Assembly (NCBI GenBank): GCA_025526935.1
Contig: JAHLKD010000045.1
Coordinates: 124,001 to 188,000 of the forward strand
DNA length: 64,000 bases
DNA from: Cladochytrium replicatum
Taxonomy: Eukaryota > Chytridiomycota > Chytridiomycetes > Cladochytriales > Cladochytriaceae
Direction of reading: 5' to 3'
The position numbers and the translations under genes are program-made. Under the pieces are notes generated by a model that saw only the letters and a list, made by a program, of their open reading frames with translations, was not told the DNA's origin and ran no database searches. Position 1 is the first letter of the stretch, and every line of letters starts with the position of its first letter. Positions 20,556-32,374 of this stretch are shown here, one piece after another.

Positions 20556-22214
20556 CGCGAGTTACGTTTCTCCAAGAGTTTTTACGAGGACGGTGGGAAT
20601 TTTAAGGTGCGTGGCTGGGAGAGCCAAAGATCACGAATAAGGACAAAACTGCTCCCAGAATGACTGCATTGCTCATCGCGGAATATTACTAATGTTACTC
20701 TCACGCCAGTTGCAATTTGGCTCACTAGAAACACCCTTTCATCATTTATCCAACTTGTGCTCCCATTGTTTGACCACACTGCCTTGAATTCACCGAATCG
20801 ACGAATATTCCGTTGAGACGAGCAAAAGCAGGACATCCACATGATCATTATTGACATGGATTAGCCATACTCAAATACCAACGAACTATAAGATCTCGCT
20901 GGGCACTAGTTGAAGCTGATGAGCAGCGAGTAGTTCGAATACGGCAACTTCATTGCGCGCGCAGTCACAGTCATAGATATCCAGGCTTTCTGCTGTTGTT
21001 TCTTGTAGTGGTCTCACTATCCACTGTCGCTTTTAACTCGTTCAAAATTCTGCAGCTTGAATTGTCAGATAAACCTCATCGTGAGCCAAAGGATTCCACA
21101 AGTTGCGATTGGTCATGTCCCGACGAGACCGTGACCGCTCCAGTGTTATATCTTCTGAGAGATTTGCTCCCAAGGACTTGGTTCGTTGCGAGCGGGTGTT
21201 TTGAATGATGTTGAGGTGGGGAAGGTGCAGAAAGGAGTTGGAGGGTTTTCGACTGCTGAAAACGCTGCTGGTGTACAAACATCGACTTTATGTGAGCCTG
21301 ATAAACGCTTGGTGCTCAAATCAATTACTCCAATCCGGCTGATGCGACTGTTGATCACATCTTTATCTGCTCCACATCAAGTCAGTTTTCAGGCTCGGAT
21401 GATGAGCTGGAAAGGCAACAGCGGAGGAGCATGAACATGCTGAGGATCAACGTCAATGACGCCGAGCTTGGAAAATAATTTACAATTACATAATGAGAAC
21501 ACTGCCATGTACTTGAGTGGTTCTAAACAAGAATAGGATGCGCACTTTGTGAAGAAGACTTCTTCGAATCCTCGTTTTGGGACTTCTTCCAGAAAAGTCT
21601 ACTTCCCAACTCCGGTCAATCGTCAACCAGCAATACTTCTCATATGCGAGTCATCAATTATCTTTCCAGGGTATTTTGTGGTCAACTTTCATAGGAAGAC
21701 AGTAATCTCTCCCCTTAATCTGTAACAGGTTCTGCTTTAGCCTGGCCTATTCCGAACCCACTCAAACGAGGCTGATAGACCAGGAGCTTCCACATCACAC
21801 CTTTTCTGTGAGCAGGAGACACTTGAACGAAGGACAGATTTCTCGGACCACCAACGAGCTCTACAAGCTTAGAGATGAGAGAGCTATTGTAAAGCCACAG
21901 ATGTAGGCTAGCAATTCTGCATTTATGGTTCTGTATTCACTAGATGGATAATAAGAGAGATGAGCGATGAGACCTCTTTGCATCCTTACGCTGAGGTGTA
22001 TCAAGAGGCTTGATTCGTGATACCGGTTGGAAATCTTATACTATAGTCGCTTCTTGGAGGCGTCTATGCACGCTGCACGTAGCCCATTCTTTTGTCTTGA
22101 TCAATATATTATTGGAAAAGTAGGCTATATTGGCAAAGTAGGCTTCCACCTACAAATACTTTGTTACTCTGCCTTCAAAAACAAAAATAAACGGCAAAGA
22201 TACGTCCGCTCTCC
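20556..22214. other. Long intergenic stretch without a recognisable gene
   Basis: 1.66 kb. Short frames exist on both strands (for example around 21,000-21,430), but none shows a domain, and I could not splice them into a convincing protein. AT-rich 3'-UTR-like sequence occupies about 21,470-22,200. No tRNA, rRNA or repeat was recognised. Confidence 0.4.
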
Positions 22215-23030
22215 CTAGTATTTTGTTTGTGCCTCGCAAATCTCGAGCCACGCCTTCGCGCCGTTTAGGCACTCTTCGTGCTGCTCCTTTTTGTGATCCT
22301 GCGCGTATGCAGCGTCGCAGTTGCCAGTGTAGGTTTTGTACGTCACCTCGCACACGTTTGTGTAGCTGTACTCGTCACGGTGGTCGTTGCCTTGCGGACG
22401 AGCCTGGCGAGCTCGAGCAGGGGTGTGGTGACGACCGGCCTTGTTGGCATGGTGTGCACCATTAACCCGACGGCCAGTGTAGCCCTTTGCGCGAGCACCG
22501 TAGTAGTCGCTCGAGTAGGAGTCGCCGGAGTATGAGTCGTCATAATAGTATGAATCGTCGTAGTAGTCCCCGGCGTACGAATCATCGCTGTGGTAGGAGT
22601 CTTCATAGTAATCGGTCGAGTACGTGTTGTCGTAGTAATCAGTGGAGTACGAGTCATCGTAGTAGTCATTGGAATGGTCGGACGAGTAGCTGTAGTTGTC
22701 GTCGCAGTCCTTTCCGGCAGGTCGGCAGGTGTACTTTCCGCTGCGCTTGTCCGCTTTGGCGATGCAGCACTTTGACCCGGAGTTTGCGCACGAGTCCTTA
22801 CCCAGGTGGCAGGTCTGCCAGTCCTCGATACCGTACGAGTAGCTGCTTTAAAAATGTTTTTAACAAACGCATCGCATGTTGCAAGAAGATAGATCATACC
22901 TGGTGTAATCCCGCTTGGACATGTTCTCGATATCTGGAACAGCTACAGATGCTGCAGCTGGGGCAGCAATTGCCGATTCGGCAAAGAGAGCGATCGCAGC
23001 AAGCGCGAGGGAGATAGTTGCAGTTCGCAT
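22215..23030 (-). CDS. Secreted Tyr/Asp/Ser-rich protein with six-cysteine module
   Basis: Two exons (23,030-22,900 and 22,845-22,215) join in frame to 253 residues. MRTATISLALAAIALFAESA followed by IAAPAAA is a clear signal peptide. NMSKRD is a Kex2-type KR site, so a propeptide is probably removed. Next is a compact Cys module, CHLGKDSCANSGSKCC followed by KYTCRPAGKDC, spaced C-6-C-6-CC-12-C-6-C and resembling a small disulfide-rich fold. A region of about 60 residues built from YYDDSYS-type units follows (repeated S/T-D-Y-Y-D/E-D/N-S/T-Y), then a basic segment and a C-terminal part with VCEVTYKTYTGNCDA and CLNGAKAWLEICEAQ. A structural or adhesive wall protein is plausible; the Cys module alone does not justify calling it a toxin. 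Confidence 0.8.
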
Positions 23031-24720
23031 TTTGGTGATAGAGAGTAAAGGTTTGCTTTAAGGCCGATGGTGTGTTGATTGTTTGATGTTTGGAAAAGGG
23101 ATGCGTTGCAGGTTGTTTTAAATGGTTTGTTGTCTGATGATGGATGCATCCTCCAGAGACAGACCAACGAGACAACAGCTGCTCGAAAAGTTTTCACAAC
23201 CTCGAAAAAAAATTTCCGCTATGCAAGGTGGAATATTCGTTTCACTTTCACTTGGGTAGAGCCTATCCTTCCGTGAGACCTGGAGCCACGATTATGTGTG
23301 TAAAGCCTTGAGTGTAGCTAGACCATCGCATTGATGACACCTCAACGAGACCACGAAGATCAAATCACCGTGTGTTCTGTGTCCATGCACAAAGTTTAGT
23401 GCATGTTAAGCGTAATCTGTGTATCAAAATCACCAAGAACTACCGCACCTTCGCGAATCATCATCGATCTCACAGTCTGTGATCGATCCACATCCACAAG
23501 AAAGACAGGGCAATCGCGAGCTCCTCCATCGTCCTCTTCCATCCTACAATCTCCTGCAATCTATCAAGGGCCGCGGAACGTAATGCTTCCCCAGAAGCTT
23601 CAACACTGACCTCCTTTCCAGCTTTGTCCTCGAAAGATAACGTAGCCACGAAGAATTGGCGCGGGGCTTCAACGTCGCCAGCGATCAGGCACATAATTCC
23701 CAGCCGCCACGAGACCGTTCTATTGCGCTGCTTAACGGAAAGAGTGATTTTTAAGTATGCTCATCCTTTACATAGACCCGTGTTCGGGCACATTTGTGGA
23801 GAATATCTGTAGTTGTGGATTTAGGTCCGATAGGCACCTCGATGATCAGAACGAAAGACGGATGAATGTATTCAACCGAAGGTTTGGTTTGCTCTGGCCG
23901 CCTAGAGAAGGCATTGCGAAGCTTAACATACTATGGAATTGAATGGTGATGATGTTTAAAGCCACTGAAAAGCATTGGGGAACCTTGCACATAGGAAAGT
24001 GAAAGCGAAAACTTGCTATATACATCTCAGAAAAAAAATCGAATTATTTGTGTGATTACTATGTCTTGCAGAATGCACTGGTGTCAATAATTTTCTTTGG
24101 CAATTGCGGGGAGCACTTAGCCTCCTTTCTGAGTATCCCAAGGTGCAAACCCGATCTCCAGCCATGGCCATCGGATTAGAGCTCTTTCCAATCGTCTTCA
24201 GAAAAAAAATATCAACCACCATCCACCAACCGAAGACCACTCCTCTGAAAATACTCACGAAGGCATGACTGGGACAAAACATCTCCTCCACGATATTCCC
24301 AAAGATATTCTTGACTCTCTCATTCCTCACGACCGCGTTGGCTGCCTGGTACACCTCCAGCACCCCTGCTGCAGACGATCGTGGTTGGAGGTGGCAGGTT
24401 GCCGCGGGAGAGCCACACTGGCCCCTCTTTGGCTGAACCGTTTGGGGGACCGACGACGGAGTTGAACATGTTGAAGTTTAGGATGCGCATGACGCCGAGG
24501 TAGGACCATTGGAGGAGTTGCGGTGCCGATTTCGACTGTGATGGCTTTGATGCCTTTCTGGATGGCCCTGAGTGTGCCTAGCTACAATGTCAGAAGCGCC
24601 ATGAACGATACGGTTTCGGCTGTGCTGGCGAAGCTGCAGCACCCGTAGATCACATTGCACAGCAGTGGACAGGACGGTGTTTAGTAACGCTAAAAGCGCA
24701 CTTCTTCATTGTGATTCTCT
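23031..24720. other. Gene-poor region with degenerate minus-strand coding remnants
   Basis: A 74-codon minus-strand frame with an ATG at 23,694-23,470 (LIAGDVEAPRQFFVATLSFE) has no recognisable homology. From 24,720 down to about 24,240 the minus strand carries coding-like pieces in changing frames: KGIKAITVEIGTATPP, YLGVMRILNFNMFNSVVG, and LEVYQAANAVVRNERVKNIF followed by GNIVEEMFCPSHAF. They look like one decayed gene of the family also seen at 15.54-15.78 kb. Product unknown. Confidence 0.35.
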
Positions 24721-24725
24721 GTTAT

Positions 24726-27010
24726 TCACTCTCTCGAGCTCGCCGTGGGGAGTAATCTAAGTGATGGATCAGTCTCTATATGAAATTTAATATAAGCTTT
24801 ATTTATACTTGTTTCTCCATGAGCTGATAGAAATAGATTTGGCCGTGCCGCATTCCGTGCCCGGGAAGACACGGTTGAGGTCATTCCCGTCTGAGAACTC
24901 GCGCGTGAAGTGGAGGTAGCCGGGGACGTTGACGCAAGGGTAGGCGGAGGAATAAGGAGCCCATGCAACGTCTCCAACGGGAGAGTTGAGGTCAAAGGTC
25001 ATGATCGGTTTGGGAAGGTTTTGGGAAGGTTATGGTCCCACAATATCAAAGTCCAATCCGAAGAAGCGAGAGTAATATCTCCGGGTTGAACTTGTTGTTT
25101 CGAACCACGTGCACTCCCATTTGATGCCCCTTCACAATAATAAGCCAAAATCACACAATTCGTGGCCATCTCGGCTTTCTCACCTCAAAAGTCAACAGGT
25201 ACTATCCGCCTTCGAACACTTATGGGTCTGACCTTCCTCAGTTCCAACCACAAAAACATCGTCTTCGGATTTGTTGAAGTCGAAAACAAAGCCCAGACGC
25301 CTTGCCAAATAGCTTTTCTTCACCTTTCAAGATTAGTCGCTGGGTCGGTGCATTTGCAGAGCCCTCGGGAGACAAATTGGAATCCGCTGGAGCAGGCTTC
25401 GCAGAAGCTAACGACGCTAACTGATGCTCGAGTTTAATAACATCCTGAAGTGTAAGTGGATAATGAGACTCAATTTTTGCATCTTAAGTGGCAAATCTAC
25501 TCACGGTGTACACTAGCTCCTTCTTGACCAGCGTCCAATGAGTCACGCGTCCATCGGAAGAAACAGAAGAGAAGTTCATGTTCTCGTCGAGATCGTCTTC
25601 TTTTTGCCAGCAGATCTAACAGAGGTGTGTAAGTTATGTGTTGATTTCAATTGGCAGCAGCGCAAACCTGCCAAACCAGAATCAGTGTGTTTGCCAGCCA
25701 AAGACTTGATGATGGGGTGGTCGCTCTTTTTTTGTAGGTTGTACACGCACACCGAGCCGTCGAACAGTCCAACCGCAATCATTGATGGATGCTTATGGAC
25801 GAATATTGATCAACATCTCTTTATTATATTCCGATTCTCTCACCTGCGGATGGATATCGAGACACATCACTCCACTTTCAGTAACATACAGAAACTCCGG
25901 GTAGGACGGGTTCTTCAAAGTGAAGCAAGCGATCATTCCTGGACCTTGCTTGGAGAAATCATACGACCCGCATCCAATTGCAAACAGATCGCGGAATTTC
26001 GGGCTGCAACAGATTGCCGTATCCTGCTTGTGTTTCTCTTTTTCGTACACAAACTTCCAGAGCGGAAGCAATGTACCAGCTGTTAAAAATTTTATGAAAT
26101 GCTTTGATGCCGATGGTGACGTCTGTTCACTCACTCTTTCCCTCGCGTAACACCCCTGAAGCGTCTTCCCAGTACTTGTAGTCCTCCGCAATGTCGTCAA
26201 AAGTGTCCTGATTCGCCATTCTCTCTATGATCGTGATCGCCTTTCGAAGCTCTACAGATTTGTAGTACACCTCTTCCCCACCGTGACCTTCAGACTGCAG
26301 CATGTTGTTTCCTTTGTCTTCTTCTTTATCCATTTCCACCTGGCTGCGGTGCCTATATACAAATGATAAACAAAGAGCTTGAATTATTGCGAGAACAAAC
26401 TTTGGAATTTTCTTTAGCAGCCTTTTCTTTGTGAAGTAGATCTTCCACATAAGCGTCATAAATTGACCACTGGTTGACTATATCTCGGAGAAAGTGCGTG
26501 CATGAGGTGGCTCCGTGTCGGTCGAGCGGTCCTATCGAGGTTTTACGTTGTCATATACGGAAGCAATCATGCTTTTGCCTTGTTTACCCTGAGTGGGTTT
26601 TGTTGATCGTCTGCACTGCACGTTCACTGAAGTTGAATTGATTCGTGTGGGATTCTTAACAGGCTTCTTCTCCTCAGGTTCGGGAGCTTCCCCGCCTTCT
26701 GCAACCGGCGGCTCGCTCGCGGCTGATGATGCTGCATCTTCTGTGGGAGTAGTAGTCGTCCAGGTGGACCCGGTTTGCTGAGTGTCATCCCCGCCTTTGA
26801 AAACGAGATATATAATGAAGTTTATTAAACATTATGTGACTTGCGTTTCGAGGATAGCTTCAAAGTGCAAGACGAGGTGGTGAACGTTGGGACTGGCTTT
26901 GAAAACACGATCTTTGTGGTTGTATCGTACAATATTGTGCGGCGCGTGCGGGTTGTTTGCGTTCAAGATTCGTGTGTTTCTCATCCAGTTCTGCCTCGGT
27001 GAGAACAAAT
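24726..27010 (-). pseudogene. DNAI1 degenerate copy B with AstE/aspartoacylase-like tail
   Basis: Near-duplicate of the DNAI1 segment at 12-2,103, same strand. It keeps [53 protein letters not shown] and [19 protein letters not shown]. Damage: one inserted G turns HTDSVWQV into HTDSGLAG and shifts the frame near 25,685; about 10 bp including a splice donor are missing near 26,850; the first exons are absent (homology to copy A ends near 27,008). At 24,945 the frame switches from DNAI1 (APYSS) to YPCVNVPGYLHFTREFSDGN followed by DLNRVFPGTECGTAKSI, which matches the zinc-carboxypeptidase-like succinylglutamate desuccinylase/aspartoacylase motif (DLNRxFPG). So the locus is a chimeric pseudogene. 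Confidence 0.85.
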
Positions 27011-28140
27011 CACTGAATGGATGCGTCCGTCAGCATCAGCTCGCTTGCCCGCTCCTGTCGCGGCAGCATCATCGTCTACGACGACCAGCACCTTCCCTTT
27101 TCTCACCGCTCGAATCTCAGCTCTAGCTGTCCGACGTCGGCCAAGCCGCCCTGGCGGCTGACGCATCCGCCAACGCATTGCTTCTAAGTTTTATCGGCGA
27201 GTCCATTCTGAATTCCGTGATGAACACCATGTCACTTATCGCCATCACCGCAGCCGCCATCTGAGTCGGACATATCGATGACAACCTCAATTGCAGAGGG
27301 AACGACGGGATCGTGGCATGCACAGCCGACAGCATCGCGATTGCACCGTTTAGCGCTGAGGGCACGTCCCTTGCTTAATTTCGCACAGGTGGTTATGTGT
27401 ATCTGCCATAGACAAGCTGGGGATAGGTGGGGACACTCAGAATACAGTTATTGTTCAATCGACGAGAGCGCCGCTAGTTATAGAGAGCAACTTAAATTTG
27501 CGGAGAACCCTTTCAGAGATTTCAGAGACTTTGTTGACCAACCAATGAGGAGCCTCAGACTACACGAATAGTGAGATATTCAAGTCAAAAGTACTTTACT
27601 ATTGTTCGGTGGATTGGTCGCTTAGGAGAAATAAACGATTTGGAATGAACAGTTTCGATTTGTGATAAAGCTAGTATTTATTGAATGCAAACCAAGCAAA
27701 TACAATAAACACGAAAAAAAAGTCGATTTGTTCCAGTCTGCGAGTCGTTCGTAGTTGGGTGCCGATCGATGTCCATGATGCAGAGAAAAGAAAAGAAATA
27801 GAGAGTTTCCGTCAGCAAAGGTTGCCGGTAAGTTCACGAAACCACCATCAGTGACAGCCCCCCAGAAAAGACAAGAGACACAAGCTGCCTGTGCATGTTG
27901 GGTGTCTTTTCAGAATAATTTTATTTCATCATGTGCGCAGCATTTTCGGCCCTTGCTGGCGAGACCCATTTTTGGGAGGTAATCCACTTTACAGCAAAAT
28001 GATTCATTTAAGTAATGAACCGATGAAACAAACATAGACACTAAACTTCAACACTTGACCTAGCGAAATCTCTACCTCCAGGGTATCAACATCGCTTTTC
28101 ACGCATCATCCATCCGAACAAGATACTTCTCATGTTCATC
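27011..28140. other. Intergenic, no supported gene
   Basis: 27,010-27,370 is GC-richer than its surroundings and open in more than one frame (Ala-rich readings), but no family is recognisable and an in-frame stop interrupts each reading. 27,570-28,140 is AT-rich with nothing seen. Confidence 0.35.
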
Positions 28141-28615
28141 CAACAACATGGCGGCCAAGTTTGCCTTCAATTCCAAGCTTCTTGGCCGCATTCACTGTGG
28201 CGTGTTTGAGGACGTCTGGAGAGGCGAGCACACTGGCACAGAGATGGTTTCTTGGTAGGAGTGCATTCCACTCAGACAGTCGGTCGTAATATGGTGGGGG
28301 CTCAGATATGGATTTGATCGGTCAACATGACTTACTCCGTAGCAGATTGTTACGCCTGCATCGTGTGCATTCTTGATACATTTGAATGGTAAGAAACGAA
28401 GAGGACTGTTGGACGTCAGCACTCACGCACAGACGCGGCGTCGCTGATCATTTCCATCTTGGAATTGGAGCAGGACTCATAAACTTGCTCCAAGAACCCC
28501 TTCTGTCAGCAGCCATCATTCAACAAGAAATGGTATTAGCGATCCTTCACACCCGAATTGAAGGAATGATGTTTTCGGTGTATTCTAAACGAGAGGAAAA
28601 TAAGTTAAAATTCGT
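28141..28615 (-). pseudogene. Amidohydrolase C-terminal fragment, copy B
   Basis: Second copy of the 3' part of the amidohydrolase at 6.1-7.1 kb. CIKNAHDAGVTICYGV and VLKHATVNAAKKLGIEGKLG are readable, and the DNA follows copy A (6,200-6,670) closely. Here the Lys codon is intact where copy A has TAA. The homology stops at about 28,612, immediately before the CNOT9 5' region, and everything N-terminal is missing, so this is a 3' fragment only. Comparing the two copies shows which substitutions arose after the duplication. Confidence 0.75.
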
Positions 28616-28688
28616 GATCAGCGGATCAAAAAGTCAAATTAAAAATTTATAATTCAACTCTCAAAAATTCTCTCCAAATACTCTCAAA

Positions 28689-29924
28689 ATGCACACGCTC
28701 GCCCAGCACCACCTACAAAACCCTCAGCAGCTGCCCTACCTCTACCAGCAGCAGCAGCAGCAACAACAGCAGTCGTCTCTCGTGAACCAGCTCCATGGCA
28801 TCCCTATCGGCCTGACCGCTGCAGAACTCATGCTCGCTGGCGCTGGACCGCCAGTAGCTAATCCAGGCGGAATGCAAACCAATCCTGTCGTCCTGCAGCG
28901 CGGAATGCCCATGCCCGGTGTGAATGTACCACAGGGTCACTACCTCGACGAAGAAAAGGTGTACCAGCTCATCTTGGACTTGACAAGCCCACAGCACCGC
29001 GAAGCTGCCTTGCTGGAACTTAGCAAAAAGCGCGAGACGTACGAGGACTTGGCCCCAATTTTGTGGCACTCGTTTGGTGTGTTATTCCTGATTCCAACGC
29101 GACAAAATGCCTGAACTTGCGATTAATGCATATTTTAGGTGTGATGGCGGCGCTGCTCCAAGAGATCGTCGCTGTATATCCCATTCTTACACCAGGAGCT
29201 TTGACGGGCCACGCTTCAAACAGGGTCTGCAACGCTTTGGCACTCTTGCAGTGCGTCGCTAGTCATAACGAGACTCGATCCCTTTTCTTAAATGGTGAGC
29301 TGACACATACATTACTTGAGTTGTAAGCTCACTCGGAGTATTAGCACACCTTCCTTTGTTCCTATACCCATTCCTCAATACCACCAGCAAAACTCGTCCG
29401 TTCGAATACCTCCGTCTCACTAGCTTGGGTGTCATCGGCGCTCTCGTCAAAGTGAGCTCTTGGATTCATTTATTCATCTCAACGGTCTAACTATTTTCTG
29501 AACCCAGAACGACAACACCGAAGTCACAAACTTCCTCCTCTCTACCGAAATCATCCCCCTCTGTCTCAGAATCATGGAAACCGGCTCCGAGCTCTCCAAA
29601 ACCGTTGCCATCTTCATCGTTCAAAAGATCCTGCTCGACGACATGGGCCTCAACTACATCTGCCAGACCTACGAGCGCTTCTTTGCCGTCGCGGCCGTCC
29701 TCGCAAACATGGTCACCCACCTCGTGGAGCAGCAGTCCATCAGGCTGCTCAAGCATGTGATTCGGTGCTACTTGAGACTATCCGACAATGCGAGGGCGAG
29801 AGAGGCGCTGAAAGCGTGTTTGCCTGAGCCGTTGAGGGACGGGACGTTCACGGCTATCTTGAAGGATGACATGACTACGAGGAGGTGCTTGCAGACCTTG
29901 CAGCAGAATATGCTCGAGCCATGA
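28689..29924 (+). CDS. CNOT9: CCR4-NOT complex subunit 9 (Rcd1/CAF40)
   Basis: Armadillo-repeat subunit of the CCR4-NOT deadenylase complex. Four exons (28,689-29,076; 29,139-29,294; 29,345-29,451; 29,508-29,924) join in frame to 355 residues. The N-terminus is Gln-rich (a CAG/CAA run near 28,747-28,771). The family core starts at [20 protein letters not shown] and continues through [116 protein letters not shown] and [20 protein letters not shown]. It ends MLEP, close to the usual end. Conservation is very high and nothing is broken. Confidence 0.97.
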
Positions 29925-32374
29925 GGCAGTGGAAATGACTTTCATTAATTGCAGAAAATTTTGTTTTGAGATCAGCAAAATCTATGTATAAGCTTTTGTT
30001 AGAGAAGACTTTGCTACAGATGTCAGCGGGGCATAAGAATACTGTGAATCTGGCGTACCTCCCAAGTTCGTTTCGTCAGTTTGGAACAAGAACACACACG
30101 AAGCGGAACCTACGTGTGTCAAACGCGCTTGCCAATATCACCTTTCACTCTTTTAGACTTTGTGATAATGAAGTACCGCCAACGGCTTCGCTGTCTTCGG
30201 AGATCATATCAGTTAGGAAACAATACTGCCCCGTATGCACACCGTGTCAGTATTTGAACCACATCCCTCGCATTTCGCAAAAGAGAGGACGACCTTGAAA
30301 ATAAAGTTTGACATCTTACGAAATTGTGTTCTGACGGCGAGGAGTGTGAGTGGAAACGGCCGGGCACGGAACGGATGTATACAATACAAAAATGGTTGCG
30401 GCACTGTTTACCCCGTTTGTTTTCTCCTTGTGTAGTTGCGACTGTGTAGGCTAATAACGTCAACGTTTTCACACAGTCATCACACCTAACTTCACTCAGA
30501 ATGTCAGCGTCTAACTCCAACCCAGCTTCTCGCAACTCCGTCGAATGAAACAGTAAGCAAACGACTGCAAACCACCAATGTGCAAACTTAGAATATCCAG
30601 TAAATTTGGTAAGAGCAGTTTCCGGTTAAAAATTTTAAAAGGTATTTATCATCAGGAGCTGCGGCGTTACTGGAACATCATCCAATACCGGGCTGCATAA
30701 CCAGCGGCAGCCCCCATCCCAAGTACCGGCTGACCATTCAGAGTCAGCGGTCTTACGTAGCGACTTAACAAAGCTGTTTGAAGAGCACGAGAGAGCTTGG
30801 GAATTCGTTGAGCTCACAAGCTGGTAGAGCAAGTGCGCTTGGGCATGTTACTTCATCGCATCGCCAGGCAGTTTGGAGTGAATTTATGAAAGGAACGCTG
30901 AATTGCCTCCAAACTCGGACTTGCTCGATGATTTGTATCGACAAGCACACCCAGTGTCGCATTCAAGCACGAATTTTCCACTGAAGCCAGCTACAGTCTT
31001 ACCGATGGTGTTGATCTTGATATATCCAAGGTACAATGTCGAACAGTTCGGATCTCAACCAACAAAGCCTGTTTTCTTAACTTTGGTTAAAATTAGGATC
31101 TCATTCATCAGCATGGTGTCATTGGACTCCTCGAATATATCCTGAGCTCTTTGATGAGCGTACCCGAAAGGCTGATCCCCTTATGTCTCGGCCTGATAGA
31201 TCTGGTCACATCAGTATACCCAGACTGAAGCTTACTACGAAGGTACCGTGGAATGATAAATCATTGACTGAAAGTGATGAATCATTTGTCCAGAGTACAT
31301 TCAGCTCGAAAACTTTCTTTATGAAGCCAACTTCCGTCTGACCAAATCCCGGAACAGTATGAAGATGAACGCTGCTTATCCTGAACCATGTATGGGGTTG
31401 TAGAAAGTATGCAGAAGCGTTGGTTGGAGAAAGTGAGCCCGAAAGTAACGAAAATTCATTGCAAACTCATGCGTTTCAAAAACTTAAGCTCCGGTGTTTA
31501 AGACGCATCGCGATCTTATCTGGTTCCAATGCTAGCGTCATTCCTCGGTGTTTTGGGTGCCCTCGCCGACGCTCGCGCAAACCTACACATTATTGATTAC
31601 GTCGAAAAAATTTGCATTCTTGGTGGAATCCATCTTTGAAAAAAGTGCGTTGCGACGGTTTTCAGTGCTGCGGCGGACAGCTCCAGCAGCAAGACACCCA
31701 CTTTTGCTGAACAAGCTTTGACACCATCCGCGTCACAACGGACGTATTCGTATTCTTGAAAATACTGCTTCATGGTTGGGCAAATCGCCAATCAATTTGA
31801 ATTCTCTCCAGTGTCCAACGGGTGAATGCGTCGATTCGAAGGTGCAAAGTACTCCGAGAGATACAGCGCCGATCACGTCGAATCCTCTCGAGTGGGGCGA
31901 ATGCGTCACATCAAAGGTGAAATGCAGCAGGTCCCGAGACCGCTCAAAACATTCCGAGCAGACTCCATGAGATACAGTGGTCATCACGTCGAATCCTCTC
32001 CACTGGGCGAATGCGTCACCCCGAAGGTGAAACGCAGGAGGTCGCGAGACCGCGCAAAACATTCCGAGTAAACTCGGTGATTTGCATCTTGGAGTAGTTA
32101 AGATCAGAAGATTTGTCGGTTAGTGAGTGTAAGTAATTCACCTAACCATGTCAAGCACGTTGGACATCCAGGCCTCTCTTAAAGAACAGTCGGAAGCAGT
32201 CACGCGTTCTCATGCGTTAATAAATAGCTGATTTTCTTGTGTCCGAAAGTGTGCCAAGCACTACATTCGGGGCTGGAGCAGCAACAAACTGTATTGGAAC
32301 GCACAAAAAAACCAATTGGAAAGCTGATCGGACGATGCAAAATGTTGGACAACCCTAACTAAACATTGCGTGGT
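29925..32374. other. 2.4-kb gene-poor stretch
   Basis: Contains an MSA-start fragment at 30,501 (MSASNSNPASRNSVE, then stop) that resembles 13,997, scattered short coding-like readings around 30,655-31,150 with many stops, and the 110-bp repeat listed separately. It looks like decayed coding sequence; I recognise no family. Confidence 0.35.
31803..32071. repeat. Tandem repeat, about 110-bp unit
   Basis: Units contain gatcacgtcgaatcctctc, a gggcgaatgcgtcac block, ggtgaaa-gcag-aggtc and cgagaccgc-caaaacattc. The landmark gaatgcgtc occurs at 31,824, 31,899 and 32,009: the last two are 110 bp apart, and the first unit is shortened. Copies differ at roughly one base in ten, so the array is not new. 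Both strands are open through part of it by chance of the unit length. Confidence 0.8.

Noticed and set aside
22780-22850. Six-Cys module of the secreted protein as a venom-type toxin
   Set aside because: Spacing alone (with a 12-residue fourth loop) is not diagnostic, and the Tyr/Asp array points to a structural protein.
22343-22897. Thr/Arg-rich minus-strand ORF of 184 codons
   Set aside because: Shadow frame of the secreted Tyr/Asp-rich protein; the other frame has a signal peptide, Cys module and correct splice phase.
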